64,000 bases of DNA from Haladaptatus paucihalophilus DX253 (GTDB lineage: Archaea > Halobacteriota > Halobacteria > Halobacteriales > Haladaptataceae), in assembly GCF_000376445.1 (NCBI RefSeq), contig NZ_AQXI01000001.1, positions 2,567,734 through 2,631,733 of the forward strand, read 5' to 3'. Positions 43,729 through 52,761 of this stretch are shown here, one piece after another (within the stretch, counting starts at the first letter, position 1; each line of letters starts with the position of its first letter). A program made the position numbers and the translations under genes. Below the pieces are notes generated by a model. That model made no database searches and was not told the origin of the DNA. It saw only the letters and a program-made list of their open reading frames with translations.

Positions 43729-44967
43729 GTGGTTTCCGCTCGTCCCCGTTCCCGTCGGCAACTGGGTGCGACGCTGATGGGACTCGCCGTCGTCGGCCTC
43801 GTCTGCACGCTCGTCGTCAGCGCCGCCCTCACGCCGCCAATTTCCAACGTTTCGTCGGGTCCGGTTTCCAACCGAACCGTCGTCGGCGTCCAGTCCACGA
43901 CGACCGACGGGCGGGTCGTCGCGCTCGACGCTGACGGCCATCGCGTCTGGCAGTACGGTCACGCCAACGGCTATCACGACGTGTCGTGGCTCCCGAACGG
44001 GACGGTGCGCGCGGCGTTCATCGATAACGGCTATCGGAACTGTGGCCCGTACGAGTCGCCCTGTGCCCGGACGGGCGTGCGAATCATCGACCCGAAGCCC
44101 TCGCCGCACGTCGTCTACGAGTGGACGTTCCCCGTCCGCTCGGGCTTGAACAGCGAACTCCACGACGCCGAACTGCTCCCCTCGGGCGAACTGCTCGTCG
44201 CGGACATGGACAGAGAGCAGGTGTTCACGCTCGCGCCGAACGGGACGAGAACGTGGCAGTGGAACGCGAGCGAGCGGTACGACCCGCCGTCCGACCCGAC
44301 GCGAACCGATTGGCTCCACATCAACGACGTGGACCGAATCGGTCCCGGTCGCTACCTTGTCAGCGTCCGGAACGCGAACCAACTCCTCGTCCTCCAGCGC
44401 GGTGAGGGTGTCGTCGATGTCGTGAACGCCGAGGGGAACTGGCGACTGCTGAACAAGCAACACAATCCCCAGTACCTCTCGAAGGACGCCGTTCTCGTCG
44501 CCGACAGCGAGAACGACCGCGTGGTCGAACTCCACCGGACGGACGGGGAGTGGAGCGTCGCGTGGCAGGCCCACGGCGCGGGCGGCATCGGTTTCAACTG
44601 GCCGCGGGACGCGGACCGACTACCGAGCGGCCACACGCTCGTCACCGACAGTCGAAACAACCGGGTCGTCGAACTGAACGAGTCGGGGGCGATGGTCTGG
44701 AGCGCCCGCGTCCCCACGCTCCCCTACGAGGCTGACCGCTATCCGGGCGAGTATCCCGCCGGACCGCCCACGGACGAGACGGGCGACGTCGGAACCGGGA
44801 CCACGAAACTTCCCGTCTTCGACTACCTGCTCGACAGCGCCCGGCACGTCGTCGCGCTTCCGTATTGGGTCGCCGGGTGGCATCTCGCGGTCGGATGCGT
44901 CGCGCTCCTCGTCTTCCTCGTGGGACTGTGGCTGTTCGTCCGGGCGTCGGAAAAGCCGATTGCGTGA
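43729..44967 (+). CDS. Arylsulfotransferase-like (ASST) beta-propeller protein with membrane anchors
   Basis: A protein of 412 residues if the GTG at 43729 is the start; the lead SARPRSRRQLGATL is basic and the next 20 residues are hydrophobic (MGLAVVGLVCTLVVSAAL). The body has repeats such as HDVSWLPNGTV, HDAELLPSGELLVADM, HINDVDRIGPGRYLVS and RDADRLPSGHTLVTDS, blades of a beta-propeller like arylsulfate sulfotransferases. A hydrophobic helix close to the C-terminus (ALLVFLVGLWLFV) anchors it. Acting outside the cell, it may handle sulfated or phenolic compounds; the specificity is not readable. Confidence 0.7.
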   Translation: MVSARPRSRRQLGATLMGLAVVGLVCTLVVSAALTPPISNVSSGPVSNRTVVGVQSTTTDGRVVALDADGHRVWQYGHANGYHDVSWLPNGTVRAAFIDNGYRNCGPYESPCARTGVRIIDPKPSPHVVYEWTFPVRSGLNSELHDAELLPSGELLVADMDREQVFTLAPNGTRTWQWNASERYDPPSDPTRTDWLHINDVDRIGPGRYLVSVRNANQLLVLQRGEGVVDVVNAEGNWRLLNKQHNPQYLSKDAVLVADSENDRVVELHRTDGEWSVAWQAHGAGGIGFNWPRDADRLPSGHTLVTDSRNNRVVELNESGAMVWSARVPTLPYEADRYPGEYPAGPPTDETGDVGTGTTKLPVFDYLLDSARHVVALPYWVAGWHLAVGCVALLVFLVGLWLFVRASEKPIA

Positions 44968-45009
44968 GCAACCAGAATCGACACTCGTCGTTCTCCCGTC
45001 CGTCGTTCC

Positions 45010-45354
45010 GTGGCGCTCACTCAAATCGACCACTTGGACGCCGAGATGGACAACTGCATCAACGACTGCTTCGAGGCGACGCAAGCCTGTGAATGGTGTG
45101 CGGACCGGTGTGCCGACGAGGACGAGGAGATGGCCGAGTGCATCCGGCTCTGCCGCGACGTGGCCGACATCGCGTCGATGCACGCCCGATTCATGGCGCG
45201 AAACTCGAACTACAGCGACCAGCTCGCCGAAGCCTGCGCCGGTATGTGCGAGGAGTGCGCCGAGGAGTGTTCCCGACACGACCACGACCACTGTCAGGTC
45301 TGTGCCGACGTGGTGGAAGACTGTGCCGAAAGCTGTCGGCAGATGATGGCGTAG
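45010..45354 (+). CDS. Cys-rich four-helix-bundle protein, copper-storage-like
   Basis: A protein of 114 residues, starting at GTG 45010 (43 bases after the previous gene). It has 15 Cys residues, mostly in CxxxC pairs spread along helices (NCINDCFEATQACEWCADRC, then MCEECAEEC). This is the pattern of four-helix-bundle copper-binding proteins (DUF326 / Csp type), which store Cu(I) inside a cysteine-lined bundle. No signal peptide is present, so it would be cytoplasmic. No copper regulator or ATPase is next to it in this window. Confidence 0.85.
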   Translation: MALTQIDHLDAEMDNCINDCFEATQACEWCADRCADEDEEMAECIRLCRDVADIASMHARFMARNSNYSDQLAEACAGMCEECAEECSRHDHDHCQVCADVVEDCAESCRQMMA

Positions 45355-45478
45355 ACGACGCGAGCGGACGGTCCCCGCTTCGGTTTCCCGGGGTTCGTTC
45401 GACGGTCGGGTCGCGTCTTCCCAGACTCGATATGTGATTTTGAGAAGATATTCACCGGTCTATCGGTAGTCGCTTCTC

Positions 45479-45871
45479 ATGCCTTCACTCGACAGTCGAG
45501 CCCTGCTCGCGTCTCTTGTACTGCTACTGGTGGCTGTGCCCCTCTCCGGCTGTGCCTCGCCGCAAAACGAGTTCCCCGAACACCGCGTTTCGATACGCAA
45601 CTCCGACGACGAGCCACACGACGTCGCGTTCGTCGTCGAATACGACGGCGAGCGACTGTCGAACGAGTCACTCCGCCTCTCCGCGAATTCGTCCGAACCG
45701 CTGTCCACGTTGAACCGTTCCGGCCGGTACACCCTCCGGTTGACCGTGGACGGCAGAACCGTCTCCCGAACGGTCGAACTGCCGGTCGTCGAGGGCGACC
45801 GGCGGTCGTTCACCGAGTTCACGATAGCGGATAACGGCACGGTATCCGTCTTGAACTATCATGAGGACTGA
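45479..45871 (+). CDS. Small lipoprotein, function unknown
   Basis: A protein of 130 residues. The signal reads ALLASLVLLLVAVPLSGCAS (lipobox LSGC). The mature part is a small beta-sandwich-like domain (HDVAFVVEYDGERLSNESL; YTLRLTVDGRTVSRTVELPV) with several Asn-x-Ser/Thr sites. It converges on the LLM-oxidoreductase gene. No motif beyond the lipoprotein signal. Confidence 0.7.
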   Translation: MPSLDSRALLASLVLLLVAVPLSGCASPQNEFPEHRVSIRNSDDEPHDVAFVVEYDGERLSNESLRLSANSSEPLSTLNRSGRYTLRLTVDGRTVSRTVELPVVEGDRRSFTEFTIADNGTVSVLNYHED

Positions 45872-45898
45872 GGAGAACGGCGGCCGCGAACCGCGGAC

Positions 45899-46849
45899 TC
45901 AAACGATTCCGTCCGCAAGAATGCCTAAACTGTCGTCTCGGGGCGCGTCCGGCACGCTAAGCATGAACGCCTCGATACCGACGTCCGCGTAGCGTTCCAG
46001 TTCCGTCCGAACCTCGTCCGGCGTCCCGACCAGCGCGGTCTCCAGATAGCCCGCGAGGAAGAACTCCCGGGGTTCGCTCGGGTCGTTCGGCAGGTGGCGC
46101 TCGGCGAACCGCTCGCGCTTTTTCTCCGCCGCCGCCCGCGAATCGGCGACGAACGCGAACAGTTCCGCGGATTTCGTGATGTCCTCATAGCGTTCCTCGT
46201 CCTCGCAGTGGTTCTCGAGCACCGCCAACTTCTCCGCGAAGCCGTCCGGGTCGAGGGTACCGTAGTTCCATCCGTCCGCGAGTTCGGCCGTGTACCGGAG
46301 CGTGAACTGCTCACCACCGCCGCCGATCCAGACGGGTGGATGCGGGTCCTGAACCGGTTTCGGGCGACAAAAGGCATCTTCGAGAGTGAAGTGCTCACTG
46401 CGATGCGAAAATCGCTCGTTCGTCCACAGCCCGCGGAGAATCTCGACCGTTTCGCGCAGTCGTTCGATGCGCGCGGCGGGCGGTTCCCGGAACTCGTAGT
46501 CGAAGCGCTCGAACTCGTCCCGGTACCACCCCGCGCCGAGTCCGAGGTCGAGGCGGCCGTCGCTCACGCGGTCCACGGTCGCGGCCATCTTCGCCAGCAA
46601 CGACGGGTGGCGGTACGCCTGACAGGTGACGAGTGTCCCGAGTCGAACGTCTTCGGTCGCCTCCGCGAGCGCCGAGAGCGTCGTCCAGCACTCGTAGGTG
46701 TCCCGTTCGGCGTCCCCTATCCACGACTGGAAGTGGTCTTCGAGCCACACGCCGTCGAACCCGCACGCTTCCGCGTCGAGCGCCACGTCACGGACGGCAT
46801 CGTAATCGCGGCCGTACTGCGGGAGGACGATTCCGACGTCGGCATTCAC
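45899..46849 (-). CDS. Luciferase-like (LLM class, F420-dependent) oxidoreductase
   Basis: A protein of 316 residues with the TIM-barrel marks of the luciferase-like family: GFDGVWLEDHFQ, LGTLVTCQAYRHPSLLAKM and LGLGAGWYRDEFERF. In archaea such proteins usually use coenzyme F420. The start overlaps the end of thiD-thiN by 4 bases, so it is probably the last gene of the thiamine-type operon. The substrate is unknown. Confidence 0.8.
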   Translation of the reverse strand: MNADVGIVLPQYGRDYDAVRDVALDAEACGFDGVWLEDHFQSWIGDAERDTYECWTTLSALAEATEDVRLGTLVTCQAYRHPSLLAKMAATVDRVSDGRLDLGLGAGWYRDEFERFDYEFREPPAARIERLRETVEILRGLWTNERFSHRSEHFTLEDAFCRPKPVQDPHPPVWIGGGGEQFTLRYTAELADGWNYGTLDPDGFAEKLAVLENHCEDEERYEDITKSAELFAFVADSRAAAEKKRERFAERHLPNDPSEPREFFLAGYLETALVGTPDEVRTELERYADVGIEAFMLSVPDAPRDDSLGILADGIV

Positions 46850-48228
46850 GACCCGTCACCCGGTTCGGCTTCCAACGCGGAGAGCACCGCGAACGTCCGG
46901 CGCTGAAGCGTCTCCGCGTCGTCCGCCAGCAGTTTCACGATGGCTTCCTTTCCAACCTCGCCCCGGTCGATTATCGCCACGGGCGTTCCGTCCGCCGACT
47001 GAAACGCCCGTTTCGCACCCCAGCCCATCGTGCTGCCCTCTTCCGCCTTGACGTCCTCGGGTTCCGCGTCGCGGTCGAACTCCGCGACTTCGCCGCGCAG
47101 GGTCGAGAGCGCGTCTTCCACGTCGGCGTCGAACCGGCAGTTGACGGCGAACCGCAAACTGGGGTCGAATTCCCGTGCCGAGAGCAGGAATCGGGCCACG
47201 TGACTCGACGCGCCGAAGCGCACGCCGCGGTTCGGATTCACGCCGGACAGCGTGCGGGTGATTCGCCCTTCGACGGCGGCGGTCTCTCCCACGCTCTCGG
47301 CGGAGGGCGTCGCCCCGACGACGTTCATGCCGACTTCGGGGACCAGCGCGCTCACGTCCCGTTCGACGAAGGAGCGGACGACCGCTTCGACCGCTTCCGC
47401 GGTGTCGGTTTGGGCCGCTCGGTTCCGAAGTTCGGCGAGGTGGTGGACCGCTCCCGGTCCTTCGCCGACGTCGAGGTTATATCGGACCGCCCGCTCCATG
47501 AAGTCGGTAGCACCCGCCACGGCGGTTTCGAGGTCGTCACCGAGCGCGAGTCGGGCCGCGACGGCGCTGGCGAGCGTGCACCCCGACCCGTGGGTCGCCT
47601 CGGTGTCGATGCGCGGGTGTTCGAAGACGGTCGCGCCGTCGCCCGTGACGAGCACGTCCCGGACCGTCTCGCCGGGGACGTGGCCACCCTTCACGAGGGC
47701 GGCGTCCGCACCGAGTTCGCGGAGGGCTTCGCCCGCCGCTTCGGCGCGTTCGTCGTCGGTCGGTTCGATGCCGGTCAGGACCGCGACCTCGTCCGTGTTC
47801 GGCGTGACGAGCGTCGCGTGCTCGAACAGGTCCTCGTAGGCTTCCTCGCCCGCCGAGTCGAGCAGTCGGTCGCCCGACGCCGCGACCATCACGGGGTCCA
47901 CGACGACCGGGACGTCCACCTCGGCGACCTGCTCGGCGACGCTCCGCACGACGGGAGCCTCCGCGAGCATGCCGGTCTTGACCGCCCGCACGTCGAAGTC
48001 GGAGAGGACGGCCTCGCATTGAGCCTCAATTTCCGCGACGGGAAGCGTGGCGAACCCCTCGACGGCGCGGGTGTTCTGTGCCGTGACGCTCGTGATTGCG
48101 CTGGTGCCGAACACGCCGTGGGCCTCCATCGTCTTCAGGTCCGCCTGAATCCCCGCCCCGCCGCCGGAGTCGCTTCCGGCGATGGTCAGCGCGACGGGGA
48201 GCGAGACGGGTGCGGCGGTTCGCGTCAT
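46846..48228 (-). CDS. thiD: Hydroxymethylpyrimidine kinase (ThiD) fused to thiamine-phosphate synthase ThiN
   Basis: A protein of 460 residues in two parts. Residues 1-265 are ThiD: TIAGSDSGGGAGIQADLKTM, VVDPVMVAASGDRLL and THGSGCTLASAVAA (phosphate loop) are diagnostic. Residues about 290-455 are a ThiN domain: MNVVGATPSAESVGETAAVEG and SSHVARFLL, which replaces ThiE in many archaea. Together they make and join the pyrimidine half of thiamine. It sits between an AIR-synthase-fold gene and the LLM gene, each overlapping it by 4 bases, so the three are co-transcribed. Confidence 0.92.
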   Translation of the reverse strand: MTRTAAPVSLPVALTIAGSDSGGGAGIQADLKTMEAHGVFGTSAITSVTAQNTRAVEGFATLPVAEIEAQCEAVLSDFDVRAVKTGMLAEAPVVRSVAEQVAEVDVPVVVDPVMVAASGDRLLDSAGEEAYEDLFEHATLVTPNTDEVAVLTGIEPTDDERAEAAGEALRELGADAALVKGGHVPGETVRDVLVTGDGATVFEHPRIDTEATHGSGCTLASAVAARLALGDDLETAVAGATDFMERAVRYNLDVGEGPGAVHHLAELRNRAAQTDTAEAVEAVVRSFVERDVSALVPEVGMNVVGATPSAESVGETAAVEGRITRTLSGVNPNRGVRFGASSHVARFLLSAREFDPSLRFAVNCRFDADVEDALSTLRGEVAEFDRDAEPEDVKAEEGSTMGWGAKRAFQSADGTPVAIIDRGEVGKEAIVKLLADDAETLQRRTFAVLSALEAEPGDGS

Positions 48229-49283
48229 GTCGATTTCTCCATGAACTCCTCGAAGGCGGCCCAGAACGGGTCCGACTCGGGATGTTCGATTTCTTCTCCA
48301 TCGACGGTAACGCCTTCTCCTTCGCGGACGTCACCGATGATTCCCGCGGGGATGTCGGCGTCGTCGAGCGCGGACACGACGCGTTCCGCGTCCTCCGGCG
48401 CGACGGTCAACAGAAGCGTCCCTTCGCTGATGGACGACCATGGGTCGATGTCGAAGAACTCGCACGCCTCCAGTACGCCGGGAAGCACCGGCATATCGTC
48501 GCGGCTCACGTCGAGGTGGACGCCGCTGGCAGTCGCCGTCTCGACCAGCGCGCCGTGGACGCCGCCCTCCGTGGCGTCGTGCATGGCCGACACGTCGCCC
48601 GTCTCGGCGGCGATGCGGGCGTCCTCCACCGGACTCATGTCGTAAAAGCGGTCCTTGGCTTCCTCGGCGGTCTCCTCGGGGAGGTCCATGAGGTCCGCGA
48701 ACTGGTTGCTCAACAGGCCGGTCGCTTCGACGGCGGGACCTTTCGTGAGCACCACTTTGTCGCCCGGTCGCGCGCCGTTCGGTCGGACGACGTTCTCGGG
48801 GTCGCCAACCGCCATCGCGGTGGCTCCGCCGACCATCGGATAGTTACAACCCGCGTATCTGGCGGTGTGCCCCGTGACGACGCTGACGCCCAGTTTCCTC
48901 GCTTCGCGGTCGAACGTCTGCCAGACCGTTGCGAACTCCTCGTCGGTGATTTCCGGCGGGAGGTTGAAATCCACCGCGAGGTGGGTCGGTTGCAGGCCGC
49001 TGACCGCCACGTCGCTCATCAGGATGTGGAACGCGAACCACGCCGCCCGCTCGAATCCGAGCGAGGGCATGATGAAGATGGGGTCCGTCGCCGTCGCTAT
49101 CGCTTTGCCGCCGACTTCTGACACGTCGCCAGACGCACTTTGACTGCCCACCGAGTCAAGCTCGATGACACCAAAATCCACGCCGTGCTGTGGCTGTAAC
49201 GTCACGTCGTCGCGTTCCGCGCCGAGGTGCGGGAAGATGTACTCCTCGAAGAATTCGCCGTCTACTTTGCCTAACTCGCTCAT
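48225..49283 (-). CDS. AIR-synthase/ThiL-fold protein, paralog 1
   Basis: A protein of 352 residues. Superfamily marks: HGVDFGVIELD, HILMSDVAVSGLQPTHLAVD (conserved Asp loop), GDKVVLTKGPAVEATGLL and HDATEGGVHGAL. It carries a short insertion after FGVIELD (SVGSQSASGDVSEVGGK) that its neighbour lacks. It overlaps thiD-thiN by 4 bases. ThiL, the thiamine-monophosphate kinase, belongs to this superfamily, so a thiamine role is plausible but not shown. The next gene upstream is its close paralog. Confidence 0.8.
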   Translation of the reverse strand: MSELGKVDGEFFEEYIFPHLGAERDDVTLQPQHGVDFGVIELDSVGSQSASGDVSEVGGKAIATATDPIFIMPSLGFERAAWFAFHILMSDVAVSGLQPTHLAVDFNLPPEITDEEFATVWQTFDREARKLGVSVVTGHTARYAGCNYPMVGGATAMAVGDPENVVRPNGARPGDKVVLTKGPAVEATGLLSNQFADLMDLPEETAEEAKDRFYDMSPVEDARIAAETGDVSAMHDATEGGVHGALVETATASGVHLDVSRDDMPVLPGVLEACEFFDIDPWSSISEGTLLLTVAPEDAERVVSALDDADIPAGIIGDVREGEGVTVDGEEIEHPESDPFWAAFEEFMEKST

Positions 49284-49322
49284 CGGTTCGGAATATTACT
49301 TTGTGGTATTTATCGGTGGTGT

Positions 49323-50336
49323 TCACTCCCGTTCGGCCGACAACTCTGCGAACACCTGCAACGAGGGGTCTACGTCGGGATGTTCGATTCGGTCGCCATC
49401 GACGTACACTCCTTCGCCCTCGCGCACCGTCCCCATTTCGGCCGCCGGAATCCCGGCGTCGGAGAGCGCGGCGAGGACCGTCTCCGCCCCCTCCGATGCG
49501 ACCGTCAGCACGAGCGTTCCCTCGGTCGTGGATTCCCACGGGTCGACGTCGAAGTACTCGCACGCCTCCAGCACGCCCGGAAGCACCGGCACGTCGTCGT
49601 GGCTCACGTCGAAGCGCACTCCGGCGGAGCGGGCCATCTCGACCAGCGCGCCGTGAATCCCGCACTCCGTGGCGTCGTGCATGGCCGTGACCGGTCCCGC
49701 GTCGGCCGCCACCAGCGCGTCCTCGACCGGACTCATGTCGTAGAATCGGTCCTTCGCGTTCTCGATGTCGTCCTCGGGGAGGTCGATCTGGTCCTCGAAC
49801 AGCGTCACGAGAAAGCCCGCCGTCTCCACTCCCGGTCCCTTCGTCACGAGCACTTTGTCGCCCGATTGCGCCCCGTCAGGCCGGACGAGGTTCTCTTTCT
49901 CCCCCACCGCGAGCGTCGTCGCGCCGCCGACCCACGGATACTGACACCCGGAGTATCGCGCGGTGTGGCCCGTGACGACGCTGACGCCCAGTTTTCTCGC
50001 TTCGCGGTCGAACGTCTGCCAGACGGTGGCGAACTCCTCGTCGGTGATTTCCGGCGGGAGATTGAAGTCCACCGCCAGATGGGACGGACGCAGGCCGCTC
50101 ACCGCCACGTCGCTCATCACGACGTGGAACGCGAACCACGCCGCCCGCTCGAAGCCCAGTTCGGGCAGGAGCGAGAGCGGGTCCGTGGCGAGCGCGACGA
50201 CGTGAGTGTCCAATTCAATCACGCCGAAGTCCACGCCGTGTTTCGGCCCGAGGAGTTCGTCGTCGCGGTCCGCGCCGAGGTAGGGATAGATGTGTTCATC
50301 GAAGAAATCGCGGTCTATCTTCCCGATGTCGCTCAT
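49323..50336 (-). CDS. AIR-synthase/ThiL-fold protein, paralog 2
   Basis: A protein of 337 residues from ATG 50336; the open frame continues upstream to 50438. It is collinear with the downstream paralog along its whole length (for example HLAVDFNLPPEITDEEFATV and VVTGHTARYSGCQYP in both), clearly a tandem duplication. One difference in the active-site region is HDATECGIHGAL here against HDATEGGVHGAL there (Gly to Cys). The 39-base gap to the second copy is AT-rich and could hold its own promoter. Confidence 0.8.
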   Translation of the reverse strand: MSDIGKIDRDFFDEHIYPYLGADRDDELLGPKHGVDFGVIELDTHVVALATDPLSLLPELGFERAAWFAFHVVMSDVAVSGLRPSHLAVDFNLPPEITDEEFATVWQTFDREARKLGVSVVTGHTARYSGCQYPWVGGATTLAVGEKENLVRPDGAQSGDKVLVTKGPGVETAGFLVTLFEDQIDLPEDDIENAKDRFYDMSPVEDALVAADAGPVTAMHDATECGIHGALVEMARSAGVRFDVSHDDVPVLPGVLEACEYFDVDPWESTTEGTLVLTVASEGAETVLAALSDAGIPAAEMGTVREGEGVYVDGDRIEHPDVDPSLQVFAELSAERE

Positions 50337-50558
50337 ACAGGTGGTATTTGGGCTGCGCACAAATCCGTGCTGATTCGGCCGGTCGGATACGCTCCCGCGG
50401 GTTCGCTTTTTTCTTGGCCTCGAAACCGCATCCGCCAACCTCCCAAACCAATAGAATTAACTCACGACGGACAGATACGTCGAACGAAGCAACAGGGTTT
50501 CGCCGAAAGGCAGGTGGTAGGACACCTACTCTGCTTGCTTCAGGACCCTTCCCAAAGC

Positions 50559-50771
50559 ATGTCGAACAACGAACCTTCTTCGGAAAAACGTATCGCCACC
50601 GAACAACCCTGTCTCCATCTCAACGGCGTCGCCCCCGACGACCTGAACGCGGAGGTCCACCTCGGCATCCACGACCTCTTCGACGAGCACTACCTGCCGC
50701 TTCGAAGCATCTCCGTCGAACGACGGCGTAAACGGCTCCCGAACGCCGGGATTCGGCGGTTCCGCTACTGA
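50559..50771 (+). CDS. Small haloarchaeal protein (70 residues), function unknown
   Basis: Starts MSNNEPSSEKRIATEQPCLHL and continues AEVHLGIHDLFDEHYLPLRS before an Arg-rich end (VERRRKRLP). It has one Cys and a charged, partly helical composition. No motif is recognised. It is divergent from the AIR-synthase paralog. The repeat element, copy 2, begins about 110 bases downstream. Confidence 0.5.
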   Translation: MSNNEPSSEKRIATEQPCLHLNGVAPDDLNAEVHLGIHDLFDEHYLPLRSISVERRRKRLPNAGIRRFRY

Positions 50772-50884
50772 CCCCCTACCGCCGTTTTCCCCGGCATCGA
50801 TTTTTGTTCGATGTCGTGTCTTCGAACGCCCGCAACTCCTTGCTACGAACAAGATTCTCTCTGGTAGATGCCACCGGGAGCGGT

Positions 50885-51176
50885 GTAGAGCAGTTTTCGA
50901 ACGCCTCCGTCCGGTCGCTACGAGATGTGTTCGTGTGACGAGTTGGTAGTTCTTCCGTGAGCGCATGGACAGACGTCAATGAAACCGCCACCGCACAGCA
51001 CCGCGACAACCACTCCCCCCCAACCGATTCGCTTCGCTCATCCACCGTCAGAGCAACGCTCTGACGAGCCATTCGTTCGTTCCGTTGTCACTCACGAAGA
51101 CCTCGCACGCTATCAACACAGCCCTTCGGAGACGTATCCTCAGGGCTGTGCCAGCGCGCGCCACGTCGAAAATCGA
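50885..51176 (-). repeat. Hairpin-bearing intergenic element, copy 2 (about 290 bases)
   Basis: Read on the minus strand it matches copy 1 (13957-14394) over both flanks and the shared core, but lacks the extra block of about 165 bases with several hairpins. It keeps CACAGCCCT/AGGGCTGTG (51117-51125 with 51142-51150), one base pair longer than in copy 1, and CGTCAGAGC/GCTCTGACG (51046-51054 with 51058-51066), whose loop has changed. It lies 19 bases from the stop codon of the GMP reductase gene, in that gene's direction. The 110 bases between it and the 70-residue gene show nothing else. Confidence 0.7.
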
Positions 51177-51195
51177 GATGCGCGACGTCTGTGGA

Positions 51196-52269
51196 TTACT
51201 GCAGCGGAGCCAGTGCTTCTTTCTCCGCTTCCGTTTCGACGTTTGCGAAGACGGAGTGAGCGCCTTCGCGTTCCCGCGCGCTCGGGGCGACTTGGATGAA
51301 TTCGGCGTTCTCGCGGGCGGCGGCGATGTCGTGGCCGCCGCAGTAACTCAGTCCCGAGCGGAGTCCGGCGAGGAAGGTCTCGGCTTCGTCGGCGAGCGGG
51401 CCTTTGTACTCGGTGAGGCCCGCGATTCCCTCGTCGGCGTCGGGGGTGAGGTCCTTGTCGGTGCGGTTCTCGTTCGCGGCGGTGGAGGCCATGCCGCGCG
51501 AGCGCTTGAACGTCCGCCCGTCCACGGTCACGGTTTCGCCGGGCGCTTCCTCGGTTCCCGCGAAGAAACTGCCCATCATCACGGTGTCGGCACCGGCCAT
51601 GAGCGCCTTCGCGGCGTCGCCGGAGGTGCGGATGCCGCCGTCGGCGACGATGGGGATTCCCAACTCGTCCGCCCGGTCCGAGCAGTCGTCCACGGCGGTC
51701 AGTTGGGGGACGCCCGTCCCGGCGACCTTGCGGGTCGTGCAGTGCGAACCGGGGCCGACGCCGACCTTCACGCCGTCCGCGCCCGCCGAGTAGAGGTCCG
51801 AGACGGCTTCCGGCGTGACGACGTTTCCGGCGACGAGTTCCGCGTCGGGGAACTCGGCTTTGATTTCGGACACGGCGTCCAGACAGCGCTCCATGTGGCC
51901 GTGAGCGACGTCGACCATGATACAGTCCCCGCCCGCGTCGAGCGTGGCCTCCGTCCGGCCGATGAATTCCTCGTTGATACCGACGGCGGCGCCGACCAGT
52001 CCACCGGCCGCTTTCACCGAGCGAACCTGTTCGGCCTGCTCCTCGATGCCCATGAAGCGGTGAATCGTTCCGAGGCCGCCCAACTCCGAGAGGGCGATTG
52101 CGGCGTCCGTCTCGGTGACGGTATCCATCGGCGCGGAGAGAAGCGGCGCGTCGAGTTCGAGGGTCGGCGTCAGCTTCGTCGTCAGGGAGACGTCGCTCCG
52201 GCTATCGACCGGGGAGCGTTGCGGCACGAGCAGCACATCGCCGTACGAAAGACCTGTCCTGATGTCCAT
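51196..52269 (-). CDS. IMP dehydrogenase/GMP reductase family protein without CBS domains, probable GMP reductase
   Basis: A protein of 357 residues, much shorter than CBS-containing IMP dehydrogenases (about 490). The active-site loop is [15 protein letters not shown], with the catalytic Cys, and the later [17 protein letters not shown] stretch is closer to GMP reductases than to the GMGS of IMP dehydrogenases. It would return GMP to IMP in purine balance. IMP dehydrogenase activity cannot be ruled out. The repeat element, copy 2, starts immediately after it. Confidence 0.8.
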   Translation of the reverse strand: MDIRTGLSYGDVLLVPQRSPVDSRSDVSLTTKLTPTLELDAPLLSAPMDTVTETDAAIALSELGGLGTIHRFMGIEEQAEQVRSVKAAGGLVGAAVGINEEFIGRTEATLDAGGDCIMVDVAHGHMERCLDAVSEIKAEFPDAELVAGNVVTPEAVSDLYSAGADGVKVGVGPGSHCTTRKVAGTGVPQLTAVDDCSDRADELGIPIVADGGIRTSGDAAKALMAGADTVMMGSFFAGTEEAPGETVTVDGRTFKRSRGMASTAANENRTDKDLTPDADEGIAGLTEYKGPLADEAETFLAGLRSGLSYCGGHDIAAARENAEFIQVAPSAREREGAHSVFANVETEAEKEALAPLQ

Positions 52270-52373
52270 CGGTAACCTTCACTTCCGAGTTTCCGACTCC
52301 ACTTAACTCCACTGAAAACGGACGGAAACGGTCGGCAACAGCGTATTTCGTGTCGCGTGGTGAACGATATTCG

Positions 52374-52694
52374 ATGACGACCATCGACACAGAAACGGAC
52401 GTGACGACCCTCATCAACGTCTTCACCGTGGTTCCCGAGCGACAAGACGAACTGGTGGACCTCCTCGCCGACGCCACCGAGGAGACCATGCGTCACCTCC
52501 CCGGTTTCGTCTCCGCGAACATCCATCGAAGCCGGGACGGAGAACGCGTCGTCAACTACGCCCAGTGGGAGAGCGAGGCCGACTACGAAGCCATCTTCGA
52601 GCGGCCCGACGTGCGCGAACACATGGACGGGGCGCTCGAACTCGCCACGGCGGACTATCACCTCTACGACGTGGCGCTCACGGACGAACGGTAG
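52374..52694 (+). CDS. Antibiotic-biosynthesis-monooxygenase-like (ABM) protein
   Basis: A protein of 106 residues from ATG 52374. [22 protein letters not shown] and [20 protein letters not shown] match the ABM domain of the dimeric alpha+beta barrel fold. Members include monooxygenases, heme-degrading enzymes and unassigned proteins. The gene is divergent from the GMP reductase gene and precedes mutS (second copy) by about 70 bases. Confidence 0.8.
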   Translation: MTTIDTETDVTTLINVFTVVPERQDELVDLLADATEETMRHLPGFVSANIHRSRDGERVVNYAQWESEADYEAIFERPDVREHMDGALELATADYHLYDVALTDER

Positions 52695-52761
52695 CCACGC
52701 GCCCCGTCCGCTCCGCCGCGATTCCGGTGGCTTATTGCCGTGCGGGAACTGGGTTTCTCGC

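Noticed and set aside
52735-52761. Earlier in-frame start for the second mutS
   Set aside because: The nine extra codons are not conserved and lie in the promoter region; ATG 52762 fits the family.
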